A stretch of DNA of 64,000 nt from Rhodoferax potami (GCF_032193765.1 NZ_JAVBIJ010000001.1:1736001-1800000), one strand, 5' to 3'; positions 8,987 to 17,738 are shown, counted from the first letter of the stretch. Numbers and translations are program-made. Notes: generated from the letters alone by a model not told the origin.

Positions 8987-10525
8987 ATGCAATCTAAGCC
9001 GAACAACTTCTCACCTGACACACACATGACAAATGGAAACCGCCTGGCTGCCGTGGACTTAGGGTCCAACAGCTTCAGGCTCGAAATCGGGCGGGTAGAC
9101 CACGGCGAATTTCAACGCACCGAATACCTCAAAGAGACCGTACGCCAGGGCGGCGGCCTCGACGAAGACCGCAACCTCACACCGGCCGCCATGCAAGCCG
9201 GCTGGGAATGCCTGGCCCGCTTCGGCGAGCGGCTGGCCGGCTTCAAGCCGCATGAGGTCAAGGCAGTCGCCACCCAAACCCTGCGCGAGGCCCGTAACCG
9301 CGATGTGTTTTTGGAGAAGGCCAACGCAGTACTGGGCTTTCCGATCGACGTCATTTCCGGCCGTGAAGAGGCCCGGCTGATCTACCAAGGCGTTGCACAC
9401 ATGCTGCCGGTGACCACAGAGCGCCGCTTGGTGATCGATGTGGGCGGCCGCTCGACCGAGCTGATTTTGGGGCAAGGCATGACGCCCGGCACCATGGAGT
9501 CATACCGGGTCGGCAGTATTGCCTGGTCCAAACGGTATTTCCCAGACGGGCAATTCACCGCCAAGGCGTTCGAGATTGCAGAGGTCGCAGCCAAAGCGGT
9601 CCTCGATGAGGCGTTTGATGCCTATCACCCCGACCTCTGGGACACGGCCTACGGCTCTGCAGGCACCGTAAGCGCTATCGGCGATGTGCTGGTTGCGGCC
9701 GGCTGGCCCGAGGGTGTATTGACACAAGAGGGACTGGACTGGTTGCTGGAACGCCTGATTGCCGCCCAAAGCGCGGACCGTGTCCGCATGCCCGGCATGC
9801 GCGAAGACCGCCGCGCCATCATCGGCGGTGGCCTGAGCGTGATGCGGGCGATTTTCAGCCTGCTGGGCATTACCGAGATGCAACAGGCCAGCGGCGGCCT
9901 GCGCCACGGCCTGATTTGCGACCTGACCGGCGGTGCCCGCGACTATGGCGACTTGCGCGCCAAGAGCGTGCAGCGGCTGGCCACCAAGTTTTCCGTGGAC
10001 TTGGTGCAAAGCGCGCGGGTCAGCAAAGTGGCAACACACCTGCTCAAACAGGTGCTGGGCACCTATGAAACCGCAGACCCCGAGCGCTTGATGCGCAAGC
10101 TGGGTTGGGCGGCTGAGCTCCATGAAATCGGCAGCCATATTGCCCACAGCGACTACCACAAGCACGGCGCCTACATTTTGGACAATGCAGACGCTGCAGG
10201 CTTCTCGCTCTCAGAAATGCACCGCCTGAGCTTGCTGGTGCTGGGGCACCGAGGCAAATTGCGCAAACTGGAAGCGGCACTGTCCCAAGACGATCTGGTA
10301 CTGCAACTGATTTGTCTGCGCCTGGCAGTCATCTTGTGCCATGCGCGGCGGGACCCCGACCTAAAGGGCATGGCGCTCACCACCGGCCCGCAGGGCACAC
10401 ACCGCCTGCATCTGGCCTGCCGCACCAGCTGGGCAGTCGCCTACCCCCAAAGTGCGCACCTTTTGCGGGAAGAAGAGCTGGCGTGGCAAAAGGCCCCGTG
10501 GACCCTGCATATCAGCGGGATTTAA
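8987..10525 (+). CDS. ppx: Exopolyphosphatase Ppx/GppA family
   Basis: Ppx releases phosphate from polyphosphate chains, the reverse of Ppk. The 512-residue protein starts with the ASKHA phosphate-loop AAVDLGSNSFRLEIGRV; the second phosphate loop is LVIDVGGRSTELILG, with the catalytic Glu in REEARLIYQG. The C-terminal third (about 320-500) is the HD-like domain with AELHEIGSHIAHSDYHKHGAYIL. Two starts are possible: ATG 8987 and ATG 9026 (MTNGNRLAAVDLG); the later one removes a 13-residue tail without family support. It converges on the EAL-GGDEF gene, the two stop codons sharing the palindrome TTAA at 10522-10525, with no terminator between them. Confidence 0.92.
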   Translation: MQSKPNNFSPDTHMTNGNRLAAVDLGSNSFRLEIGRVDHGEFQRTEYLKETVRQGGGLDEDRNLTPAAMQAGWECLARFGERLAGFKPHEVKAVATQTLREARNRDVFLEKANAVLGFPIDVISGREEARLIYQGVAHMLPVTTERRLVIDVGGRSTELILGQGMTPGTMESYRVGSIAWSKRYFPDGQFTAKAFEIAEVAAKAVLDEAFDAYHPDLWDTAYGSAGTVSAIGDVLVAAGWPEGVLTQEGLDWLLERLIAAQSADRVRMPGMREDRRAIIGGGLSVMRAIFSLLGITEMQQASGGLRHGLICDLTGGARDYGDLRAKSVQRLATKFSVDLVQSARVSKVATHLLKQVLGTYETADPERLMRKLGWAAELHEIGSHIAHSDYHKHGAYILDNADAAGFSLSEMHRLSLLVLGHRGKLRKLEAALSQDDLVLQLICLRLAVILCHARRDPDLKGMALTTGPQGTHRLHLACRTSWAVAYPQSAHLLREEELAWQKAPWTLHISGI

Positions 10526-12324
10526 GCCAGCACCGTTTCGTGTAACCCGGTGGGGGACAACTTGGCGTCATGCTTGGCCATGGCCGCCAGGTTGGCCACA
10601 TCCTCCGCACGGGTGAACTGGTGGCCATCGACCACCACCGCACCGATCGACAAGGTGGTGCAAGGGAAAAAGCGGCGCACACCGTGCCTGTCTTCGGCTT
10701 CAATGCCCCCCGCCTGACGCGCGTTTTCATCAAATAAGGCGCGGGCGCGCTCTCCGAATTCGGCCACCAAGCGCTCACAGCGAGCCCGCCAGTCCTCGCT
10801 TTGAAACAGCAAAATGAAGTCGTCACCGCCCACATGGCCCAAAAAGTCGCGCTGGGCATCGCACTGCTCCATGGCAATGCGCGCCAAAAGGCGGATCATC
10901 TCGTCGCCCCGCCAGTACCCGTAATAGTCGTTGTAAGGCTTGAAATGGTTCAGATCGGCATAACACGCCACAAAGCACGCCTGCTTTTTCAACAAGCGCT
11001 CGATGTGCTGGGTAATGGGGATGTTGCCCGGTAAAAACGTCAGGGGGTTGGCGTGGCGGGCTGCCTCAATCCGGGTTTCGGTGACCGACCGGACCAGTTG
11101 GTCGCCGGTGCCGATCCCCACATAGCGGCCATTGTCTGTGGCAATGAATCCGTCGCTCAGGTAGCGCTGATCCTGCGAGGTCAGAATGCCGACCAACTCG
11201 TCCACGCTGTGTTCACGCTCAATCAGGCGGGGCTCCATGTTGGCGTGCACCACACAAGGCTTGCGGCCCCACACCTCACGGTAATACAGCTTGCTGTATT
11301 CGTTCATGAAGTGCGCGCGGTTGATGATGCCAACCGGGCGCTCCCCTTCCACCACCGCGACCGCATGCAAATTACTGTTGTCCAGAAAAATCCGGGCCAG
11401 CGTGTCATTGTGGGTTTCAGGGCTCACCGTGGGTGCGCGCACCAGCGACAGGCTGCGCAAATGCCCGCCTTGCGACAAGCGCCCCAGCTCCGGAAACACC
11501 GCTACCTGGCGCTCTTGCAGCACCTGTTTAGGCAGTGCCGGCAGCCACTGCAGGGGCACGGCATCCGGCCGGCCGAGAAAATAGCCTTGGCCGTACTCGA
11601 TGCCCACATCGCGCAACACCCGCAGGTCCTCTGCCGTTTCAATACCCTCAGCAACCAGCGCGGTACCAAAGATGGTGGCAATGTGTTGCAGGGCCTGAAT
11701 GGTTTTAAGCTTGTCGCCATGGGCGCTGATGTTGCGGGTGAAGTACTTGTCGATCTTCACCACCTCGGGCTTGATCTGCGACCAGAGCCGCAAGCTGGAG
11801 CGGCCATCTCCGAAATCATCCAGTGCCAGAGCCAAACCGGCGGCGCGGACCTCTTGCACCACTTCTGCGAGACGGTCCATGTTATCCACCCGCTCGTGCT
11901 CGGTGATCTCGAGCACCAGCATACGGGGCGTGACATGGAAGTCCTGGATCCACTCCAGCAGCCCCTGCTGGCCGCGCCCCTCGTAAGCGGTAATCAGCGC
12001 TTCCGCGCTGACGTTCACAAACAAGCGACCAGCCGTTTGCATGCGCCCCCACGAGCGCAGGGTGGATCTGACGCAGGCAGTTTCAAATTCATAGCCCAAG
12101 CCCTCCTCGTCTGCAGCGCGCAGCAGGGCATCGGGGGTGTGAAGCGCGGTGCCTTGCGGGCCGCGTATCAAGGCTTCATGGGCGTACACCGACCCATCGT
12201 CGAGTTTGACGATGGGTTGAAAAACCGGGTACAGCGACTTGTTCTGCAATACCGCCTTGAGGGGTCTTGGCCCGCTATTTTTAGGCACACTGCCCTGAAC
12301 CAATCTCAAAGGAATTGATGACAT
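10522..12324 (-). CDS. EAL-CBS-GGDEF cyclic-di-GMP protein
   Basis: The start at 12324 (MSSIPLRLVQ, GGAAG upstream) gives 600 residues. An EAL phosphodiesterase domain comes first: HEALIRG at about residue 49-55, VNVSAEAL, VLEITEHE, LALDDFGDG, VKIDK and VAEGIET, so all metal and catalytic positions look present. A CBS pair follows (about 295-420). The C-terminus is a GGDEF domain with the signature VGGDDF (about residues 498-503), a conservative GGDEF variant, so cyclase activity is possible but unproven. This order is that of the Pseudomonas FimX/YciR-like group with CBS linkers. There is no signal peptide. A PHO box sits 47 bases upstream of the start. Confidence 0.9.
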   Translation of the reverse strand: MSSIPLRLVQGSVPKNSGPRPLKAVLQNKSLYPVFQPIVKLDDGSVYAHEALIRGPQGTALHTPDALLRAADEEGLGYEFETACVRSTLRSWGRMQTAGRLFVNVSAEALITAYEGRGQQGLLEWIQDFHVTPRMLVLEITEHERVDNMDRLAEVVQEVRAAGLALALDDFGDGRSSLRLWSQIKPEVVKIDKYFTRNISAHGDKLKTIQALQHIATIFGTALVAEGIETAEDLRVLRDVGIEYGQGYFLGRPDAVPLQWLPALPKQVLQERQVAVFPELGRLSQGGHLRSLSLVRAPTVSPETHNDTLARIFLDNSNLHAVAVVEGERPVGIINRAHFMNEYSKLYYREVWGRKPCVVHANMEPRLIEREHSVDELVGILTSQDQRYLSDGFIATDNGRYVGIGTGDQLVRSVTETRIEAARHANPLTFLPGNIPITQHIERLLKKQACFVACYADLNHFKPYNDYYGYWRGDEMIRLLARIAMEQCDAQRDFLGHVGGDDFILLFQSEDWRARCERLVAEFGERARALFDENARQAGGIEAEDRHGVRRFFPCTTLSIGAVVVDGHQFTRAEDVANLAAMAKHDAKLSPTGLHETVLA

Positions 12325-12370
12325 GGCGAGCTTCCAAACGACAAAAGGGACGCCAGTTTGCCCAGCCAAC

Positions 12371-12388
12371 GTGACATCTGGATGACAC
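12371..12388 (-). promoter_or_regulatory. Probable PHO box in front of the EAL-CBS-GGDEF gene
   Basis: On the minus strand the sequence is GTGTCATCCAGATGTCAC. The two half-sites TGTCAT and TGTCAC are perfect and 11 bases apart; only the A/T linker is poor. CAAACT lies at the right distance for a weak -10. The site is 47 bases before the start at 12324. Confidence 0.6.
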
Positions 12389-12402
12389 AATTCTGAAAGA
12401 AT

Positions 12403-12433
12403 TTAAACGGTATAAACTATATATACCGTTTAA
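12403..12433. promoter_or_regulatory. Perfect 12-bp inverted repeat before the histone-like gene (possible operator)
   Basis: TTAAACGGTATA at 12403-12414 and TATACCGTTTAA at 12422-12433 are exact reverse complements separated by seven bases. The dyad ends just before the AGGAG ribosome site of the gene at 12451. Such a dyad fits a dimeric DNA-binding protein; the downstream gene product carries a ribbon-helix-helix-like domain, so autoregulation is an inference. It could also act as an mRNA hairpin. Confidence 0.6.
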
Positions 12434-12450
12434 TAAAAGGAGTGACCTTC

Positions 12451-13161
12451 ATGTCCAATACCGCGACCCCCACCGACACCCCTGAAACCACCGTGGCAGC
12501 TGCCACCCCTGCAGCCGCGCCTGCTGCCACAACTCCCGCGCCGAGCGCAGCCACAGCGACCAAATCCGCTGCCAGCAAGCCTGCCGCCAAAGCCGCACCA
12601 CAAGCCAAGAGCAAGGTAGCCGCCAAGGCCGTGGCCAAACCTGCAGCACCGGCACCTGTGGCCGCCAGCGAAAAGCCAAGCACCGCTGCCAAGGCCGCAA
12701 AGCCTGCCAAAAAGGCTGAAACAAAACCAGCTGCCAAACCGGCCGCCAAGCCTGTAGCCAAAGTAGCACCGAAAGCCGCAGCCAAGCCTGCAGAAAAAGC
12801 CAAAAGCGCAGCCACCAAACCTGCAGTGAAAGCCGCAGCGAAGCCAGCCGCCAAGCCCGCAGCCAAGACCATCGCCAAGCCTGCTGCAAAAACGGTGGCC
12901 AAGCCGGTCGCAGCCAAGGTCGAAAAAGCGAAGAAGCCAAAGATGGTGCGCGACAGCTTCACCATCCCCAAAAATGAATACGACGTGCTCGCTGCCTTGA
13001 AGCTGCGCGCCGCGAAAATGGGTTTGCCTGTGAAAAAGACCGAATTGGTCCGCGCCGGCATGAAGGCGATTGCTGCATTCACCGATGCCGCGCTCAAGGC
13101 CGCTCTGGCTGCAGTGCCGAGCCTGAAAACCGGCCGCCCTGCCAAAGGCAAGAAGGCCTGA
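12451..13161 (+). CDS. Histone H1-like Ala/Lys/Pro-rich protein with ribbon-helix-helix-like C-terminal domain
   Basis: The ATG at 12451 has AGGAG eight bases upstream; an earlier GTG in frame (12442) lies inside that ribosome site. The 236-residue product has a long low-complexity region (about residues 15-160) of AAKPAAK-type repeats like AlgP and Hc1-type bacterial H1 proteins, expected to bind DNA by charge. The C-terminal segment is different: a short strand DSFTIPKNEYD and two helices (LAALKLRAAKMG, KKTELVRAGMKAI) that look like a ribbon-helix-helix unit. It is probably a nucleoid-associated protein that binds both non-specifically and at a dyad. Length of such repeats varies strongly between strains. 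Confidence 0.75.
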   Translation: MSNTATPTDTPETTVAAATPAAAPAATTPAPSAATATKSAASKPAAKAAPQAKSKVAAKAVAKPAAPAPVAASEKPSTAAKAAKPAKKAETKPAAKPAAKPVAKVAPKAAAKPAEKAKSAATKPAVKAAAKPAAKPAAKTIAKPAAKTVAKPVAAKVEKAKKPKMVRDSFTIPKNEYDVLAALKLRAAKMGLPVKKTELVRAGMKAIAAFTDAALKAALAAVPSLKTGRPAKGKKA

Positions 13162-13184
13162 TGTTGGGCCTCTTCCCGGAGGCT

Positions 13185-13646
13185 CTACAACACCTCGGGC
13201 GACTGAACCGTGACCACCACGGTTTGCCCGATGCCATCGCGCTCGCGGTAGCGTAGCCACCAGAGTGCGCCCTTCTTCACGGCGCACTCGCTCTCGCTCA
13301 AGCCCAGCAGCTTGGATATGGTTTGCCCCAACGTCGGTTGGTGGCCAACGACAACCAAGCAGCCTTTGGCATTCGGCCACTGCACCAGCCCCAGCAAATC
13401 ATCCACCCCGCTCAGCGGGGCCAATGCCGCATGGGTTTTGAATTTCCGTTGCAGGGCCTTGGCGGTTTGCTCGGTGCGCAATGCCGGACTCGCCCAAATC
13501 TTGGCCCCTTCGGGCAACTGCCGGTCCAGCCAAGCAGCCATGCGAGCGGCCTGCTTCTCCCCTTTACCAGTGAGTGAGCGCAACATGTCGTCGCCCACCA
13601 TCTCTACGTCAATGGCCTCTGCGTGCCGCCACAAAATCAAGTCCAT
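13185..13646 (-). CDS. sixA: SixA-type phosphohistidine phosphatase
   Basis: SixA-family enzymes are histidine phosphatases that remove phosphate from phosphohistidine in signalling proteins. The 153-residue protein carries the RHG motif at the N-terminus (MDLILWRHAEA, His8 as phospho-acceptor), an internal Arg in ASPALRTEQTA and the second His in VVVGHQPTLGQ. These are the three expected active-site elements. It begins 14 bases downstream of ppk on the same strand, so it is probably the last gene of the olsB-plcP-agt-ppk transcript. Its target here is not known. Confidence 0.88.
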   Translation of the reverse strand: MDLILWRHAEAIDVEMVGDDMLRSLTGKGEKQAARMAAWLDRQLPEGAKIWASPALRTEQTAKALQRKFKTHAALAPLSGVDDLLGLVQWPNAKGCLVVVGHQPTLGQTISKLLGLSESECAVKKGALWWLRYRERDGIGQTVVVTVQSPEVL

Positions 13647-13660
13647 GGCTTGGTTCTCCC

Positions 13661-15745
13661 CTAGCGTTTTTCAAAGCGGCCGTAGCGCTCCATAAGGGCC
13701 CGTTGGGCCCCATGGGCTACCTGATGCTCTTTGGGGGCCACATGCGCATACGCGCCGTCTGCGCCCATGTCCCAGGCATCGATACCGTCGTGCAAATAGG
13801 CCACCAGGCACTCGTCCACCAGGCGCTGGCGCAAGCCGGCATCGGTGACCGGCCAAGCCAGCTCCACGCGCCGGACCATGTTGCGGTTCATCCAGTCTGC
13901 GCTGGAGAGGTACAGCTCGTCGGTCTCTTCGAGGCGGAAGTAAAACACCCGCGAATGCTCGAGCAAGCGCCCGATCACCGAGCGCACCCGGATGTTGTCG
14001 GTATAACCCGGCACTTGCGCAGGCAGCACACACGCTCCGCGCACGATCAAATCGATCTTGACGCCCTGCTGCCCCGCAGCAATCAGGCTGCGGACCAAAG
14101 CCTCGTCAGTCAAGGAGTTCATTTTGGCTACGATGCGGGTGTCTTTGCCCGCCTCTGCGGCGCGGCCCAGCGCATCGATTTTGGCAATCAAATTGCGATG
14201 CAAATGGAACGGCGCCATCCACAAATGGCGCATGCGCGGCAGCTTGCTCTGGCTGGCCAAGTGCACAAACACCTGGTCCATTTCAGCCGTAATGCCGGCA
14301 TCCGCCGTCAGGTGGCTGATGTCGGTGTACAGCTTAGCTGTGCGCGGGTTGTAGTTGCCGGTAGAAAGATGCCCATAGCGCTTGAGCGACTTGCCCTCGC
14401 GCCGGGTGATCAGCATCATCTTGGCGTGGGTCTTGAGGCCCACCACCCCATACACCACTTGCGCGCCGATGGACTCGAGCATTTCCGCCCAGTTGATGTT
14501 GGCCTCTTCGTCAAAGCGGGCCTTGAGCTCCACCACCACGGTGACCTCTTTGCCCCTGCGCACCGCCTCGCGCAGCAACTCCATCAACTCGGAGTCGGCA
14601 CCGGTGCGATAGATCGTCTGTTTGATAGCCAGTACTTTGGGATCGTGCACCGCCTGACGCAAAAAGGACAAAACGCCGTCAAAACTCTCATAGGGCTGGT
14701 GGATCAGGATGTCACGCTCTTGCAGCTGCTCAAACACCGAACGGCCGGGGTGCATCTGCACCGGAAAGTTCGGCACATACGGCACAAAGCACAGGTCCGG
14801 CCGATTCACCAAATCAATCAGCTGCGTCAAGCGCACGAGGTTCACCGGTCCGTGCACCCGGTACAAAGACCGCGCGGGCAGCCCGAACTGCTTGAGCAAA
14901 AACTCTGACAAATACTCCGAGCAGCCTGCAGACACTTCAAGACGGACCGCCTGCCCGTAATGCCGGTGCTCCAGCCCTTGGCGCAAGGCCATGCGCAGGT
15001 TCTGCACATCGTCTTCATCGACCGCCAGATCCGAGTGCCGTGTGACGCGGAACTGCGAGAACTGCCACACCTCACGGCCACTGAACAGCTCAGCCAAGTG
15101 CGCGCGGATCACGCTGGACAATGACACAAACAAGGCCTTGCCGCCGGCCAGTTTGTCCGGCAGGCGTATCAGCCTCGGCAGCACCCGGGGCACCTTCACG
15201 ATGGCGATATCGTTCTCGCGGCCGAAGGCATCTTTGCCCTTGAGTCGCACAATAAAGTTGAGCGATTTGTTGGCCACCTGCGGGAACGGATGAGACGGGT
15301 CCAGCCCCACCGGAATCAACAAGGGGCGCACTTCTTTTTCAAAGTACTGCTGCACCCAAGCCCGTTGAGCGGCGTTGCGCTCACCGTGCGACAAGATATG
15401 AATGCCCAAGGCTTCAAACGCCGGCATCAGTTGCTCGTTGTACAACGTGTACTGCCGCTCCACCAACTTGTGCAGGGCGAGGGCCAAGCGCTCGAAGCTG
15501 GCCACCGAGTACTGGCCCTTGCTGTCTTTGGCTTGTGCAGCGCTCAAATGCGGCTCAGCCCGCACCTCAAAAAATTCGTCGAGGTTGCTGGACACAATGC
15601 ACAGAAAGCGCAGGCGCTCTAAGAGCGGCACGTCTTCGCGCACCGCCCAGTCCAACACCCGCTCATTGAATGCCAACAGGCTGAGATCCCGGTCCAGCAG
15701 GCGAGGGTCAGCCAGGGAGGCCCGATCCTGAAAAGATGTCCACAT
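13661..15745 (-). CDS. ppk: Polyphosphate kinase 1
   Basis: Ppk1 reversibly builds polyphosphate from ATP. The 694-residue protein has the N-terminal domain (LLAFNERVLDWA and SNLDEFFEVR), the phosphohistidine site GLKTHAK (H440, matching E. coli H435), the second conserved region YGHLSTGNYNPRTAKLYTD and the C-terminal PLD-like motif with DLIVRGACVLPAQVPG. Its start is 26 bases after the agt stop. A strong PHO box precedes it inside the 3' end of agt, so it can be transcribed from its own Pho promoter as well as with the lipid genes. It is followed by sixA. Confidence 0.97.
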   Translation of the reverse strand: MWTSFQDRASLADPRLLDRDLSLLAFNERVLDWAVREDVPLLERLRFLCIVSSNLDEFFEVRAEPHLSAAQAKDSKGQYSVASFERLALALHKLVERQYTLYNEQLMPAFEALGIHILSHGERNAAQRAWVQQYFEKEVRPLLIPVGLDPSHPFPQVANKSLNFIVRLKGKDAFGRENDIAIVKVPRVLPRLIRLPDKLAGGKALFVSLSSVIRAHLAELFSGREVWQFSQFRVTRHSDLAVDEDDVQNLRMALRQGLEHRHYGQAVRLEVSAGCSEYLSEFLLKQFGLPARSLYRVHGPVNLVRLTQLIDLVNRPDLCFVPYVPNFPVQMHPGRSVFEQLQERDILIHQPYESFDGVLSFLRQAVHDPKVLAIKQTIYRTGADSELMELLREAVRRGKEVTVVVELKARFDEEANINWAEMLESIGAQVVYGVVGLKTHAKMMLITRREGKSLKRYGHLSTGNYNPRTAKLYTDISHLTADAGITAEMDQVFVHLASQSKLPRMRHLWMAPFHLHRNLIAKIDALGRAAEAGKDTRIVAKMNSLTDEALVRSLIAAGQQGVKIDLIVRGACVLPAQVPGYTDNIRVRSVIGRLLEHSRVFYFRLEETDELYLSSADWMNRNMVRRVELAWPVTDAGLRQRLVDECLVAYLHDGIDAWDMGADGAYAHVAPKEHQVAHGAQRALMERYGRFEKR

Positions 15746-15771
15746 AAAGTCTCAATGATGACGTATCGATG

Positions 15772-16863
15772 TCAGATTCTTGACTGCGCAGATGACGCAT
15801 TTATGACATTCTGCTCCACGGTGCGCGCGGTCTGGAACGACGCGCCCGGGCGGGCTGGCACCAAGTGGCCTGCGAACATCAAACTGGCATAGGACCAGCT
15901 GAATTGCATGGCGCGTTGGCGGGCCTCGTGGCGCGGCACACTGAGTGCACGGTACCACGCTTTGTGCAGGTCAGAATCGGTCACACCGCCCTCGGCCGGC
16001 ACGCCAATCACCTCGGTCGGCCCCTCTACCGGATAGGCCGCCACCGGGGTCCCGCAGGCCATGGATTCGAGCATGACCAGGCCAAAGGTCTCGTGCTGGC
16101 TCGGCATTACAAAGACATCCGCAGCGGCATACACCTGCGCCAACTCGGCCCGGGGCAACACCCCCAGCCAACGGACCGTGGGGTAGCGCTCGCGCAAGTC
16201 TTTCTCTAGCGGCCCGACGCCGCAGACAACTTTGGTACCGGGGACATCCAGCTTCAAAAAAGCCTCGATGTTTTTCTCGTAAGACGCCCGCCCCACGAAC
16301 AACGACACCGGCCGCGCCAAGGCACCCCACGCAGGGTACGGCTGCGGCGTCTCGGCGTATTGAAACAGACGGGTGTCGACCCCGTGGGTCCAGCTGCGCA
16401 GGCGGCCGAAACCCTTGCCATGCAGCAGGCGCAGCATGCTCGAAGTCGGCACCATCACCCCGGACGATGGTTTGTGAAAGTGCCTGAACAGCGCGTAGCC
16501 GATCCACAGCGGGATATGCAAGGCCGCCTTCAATATTTCGGGGAAGCGCGTGTGATACGCGGTGGTGAACGCCAGCTGGTGTTTGCGGCAGTAGCTGCGC
16601 GCAGCCCAGCCCAAGGGCCCCTCGGTCGCCAAATGGATCGCATCCGCACCCGACGCATCCAGCAAGGCCGCCAGGGCTTTGCCCGGACGCACCGCAATGT
16701 CGATCCCCGCATAGCCGGGGCACGGGCGGGTGCGAAACAGGCCGGGGTGAATCACTTGCACGGCGTGGCCCAGTGCCTCGAGTTCGCGCACCAATTCGAC
16801 CAGCGTCGTAACTACACCATTGACCTGCGGCAGCCATGCATCGGTCACCAGTACCAGTTTCAT
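15772..16863 (-). CDS. agt: GT4 glycosyltransferase, Agt-like glycolipid synthase
   Basis: The start at 16863 (MKLVLVTDAWLPQVNGVVTT) overlaps the plcP stop by four bases (ATGA) and removes 64 spurious upstream codons; 363 residues result. It is a GT-B family 4 enzyme: N-terminal VTDAWLPQVNGVVTTL, phosphate-binding region SLFVGRASYEKN, and the E-x7-E motif in HETFGLVMLE. In phosphate-starved proteobacteria the gene next to plcP encodes Agt, which puts glucose or glucuronate on the diacylglycerol released by PlcP. Context and order make that role likely; the sugar donor cannot be read. A PHO box for ppk lies in its last codons. Confidence 0.82.
   Translation of the reverse strand: MKLVLVTDAWLPQVNGVVTTLVELVRELEALGHAVQVIHPGLFRTRPCPGYAGIDIAVRPGKALAALLDASGADAIHLATEGPLGWAARSYCRKHQLAFTTAYHTRFPEILKAALHIPLWIGYALFRHFHKPSSGVMVPTSSMLRLLHGKGFGRLRSWTHGVDTRLFQYAETPQPYPAWGALARPVSLFVGRASYEKNIEAFLKLDVPGTKVVCGVGPLEKDLRERYPTVRWLGVLPRAELAQVYAAADVFVMPSQHETFGLVMLESMACGTPVAAYPVEGPTEVIGVPAEGGVTDSDLHKAWYRALSVPRHEARQRAMQFSWSYASLMFAGHLVPARPGASFQTARTVEQNVINASSAQSRI
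15792..15809 (-). promoter_or_regulatory. PHO box in front of ppk, inside the end of agt
   Basis: Minus-strand reading gives ATGTCATAAATGCGTCAT, nearly the textbook PHO box, with two GTCAT half-sites 11 bases apart and an A/T linker. AAGAAT about ten bases downstream could serve as -10. The site lies wholly within the last codons of agt (stop at 15772) and about 47 bases before the ppk ATG. Confidence 0.82.
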
Positions 16864-17738
16864 GCGTGGGTTTCCTGCAAAGAGGCGGGTAGCAAAGCGG
16901 CTGCTGGTTGTGCAGGCTGGGTTCCCCAGTGCACCAGCTCCAGGTGGCCATCGAGGTGCTCGACCAGCGCTGTGCGGCTCTCCACCCAATCGCCATCGTT
17001 GCAATACAGGGTACCGTCGATAGTGCGCATTTCGGCGCGGTGGATATGGCCGCACACCACCCCATCGTGGCCCCGGTTACGGGCCTCTTGGGCGACCGCC
17101 TTTTCAAAGTCGGTCACGTAGTTCAGCGCCATCTTGACCTTGTGTTTGAGGTAGGCCGAGAGCGACCAATACGGCAACCCCAGCCGCGCGCGGAAATTGT
17201 TCAAGTGGCGGTTCATCCGCAGGGTGAACTCGTAAGCGTAGTCGCCGGTGTAGGCCAGCCACTTGGCGCGCTGGATCACGGCGTCAAAGTAGTCGCCGTG
17301 GGTGACCCACAGCCTGCGGCCATCGGCGGTGGTGTGCACCGTGTCGTCGTGCACCTCAATGCCACCGAACTGCTGCCCGACGAATGCACGGGCAAACTCG
17401 TCATGGTTACCCGGGATGAACACTACCCGGCAGCCTTTGCGGGCGCGGCGCAGCAGCTTCTGCACCACGTCGTTGTGGGATTGCGGCCAGAACCAGCGGC
17501 GGCGCAGTTGCCAGCCGTCGATGATGTCGCCCACCAGGTACAGGTGGTCGCTGGGGTGGTGCTTCAAAAAATCCAGCAGCGGCTTGGCCTGGCAACCCGC
17601 GGTGCCGAGATGGATGTCGGACACAAACACCGCGCGGTAACGGCGGTGGCCTACATCGTCATCGGTGTCAGGGCCTTCGGCGCCTGTCACCAATCCGTGG
17701 ATGTTGGCTCCCATGGCGTCGAAGGTGCTGCGCATCAT
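16860..17738 (-). CDS. plcP: PlcP-like calcineurin-fold phospholipase C for lipid remodelling
   Basis: This 292-residue metallophosphoesterase is often labelled a UDP-2,3-diacylglucosamine diphosphatase, but the sequence fits the PlcP branch, which removes phospholipid headgroups to give diacylglycerol under phosphate starvation. Metal ligands are visible: VSDIHLGT (D41, H43), VGDIIDGW (D71), PGNHDE (N111-H112), THGDYFD and CGHIHRA. PlcP-typical WFWPQSHNDVVQKLLR and GLPYWSLSA are present. Its start overlaps olsB by four bases and its stop overlaps agt, so the three are translationally coupled. LpxH is the main alternative, but it would not be expected between olsB and agt. Confidence 0.85.
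   Translation of the reverse strand: MMRSTFDAMGANIHGLVTGAEGPDTDDDVGHRRYRAVFVSDIHLGTAGCQAKPLLDFLKHHPSDHLYLVGDIIDGWQLRRRWFWPQSHNDVVQKLLRRARKGCRVVFIPGNHDEFARAFVGQQFGGIEVHDDTVHTTADGRRLWVTHGDYFDAVIQRAKWLAYTGDYAYEFTLRMNRHLNNFRARLGLPYWSLSAYLKHKVKMALNYVTDFEKAVAQEARNRGHDGVVCGHIHRAEMRTIDGTLYCNDGDWVESRTALVEHLDGHLELVHWGTQPAQPAAALLPASLQETHA

Noticed and set aside
9001..9035. Possible PHO box before ppx (CTGACACACACATGACAA)
   Set aside because: Both half-sites miss the central T of TGTCA and the likely ATG at 9026 lies inside it; about 11 of 18 bases agree, which is too few.
12600..12930. Tandem-repeat-like stretch that could be taken for a CRISPR or satellite
   Set aside because: It is codon repetition for Ala-Ala-Lys-Pro in the histone-like protein, irregular and in frame.
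13574..14908. 444-codon open frame antisense to ppk
   Set aside because: Shadow of ppk; no motif.
16860..17738. LpxH as the identity of the metallophosphoesterase
   Set aside because: The PlcP-type stretches WFWPQSHNDVV and GLPYWSLSA and the place between olsB and agt favour PlcP; the core lpx genes of this window are in a separate cluster.
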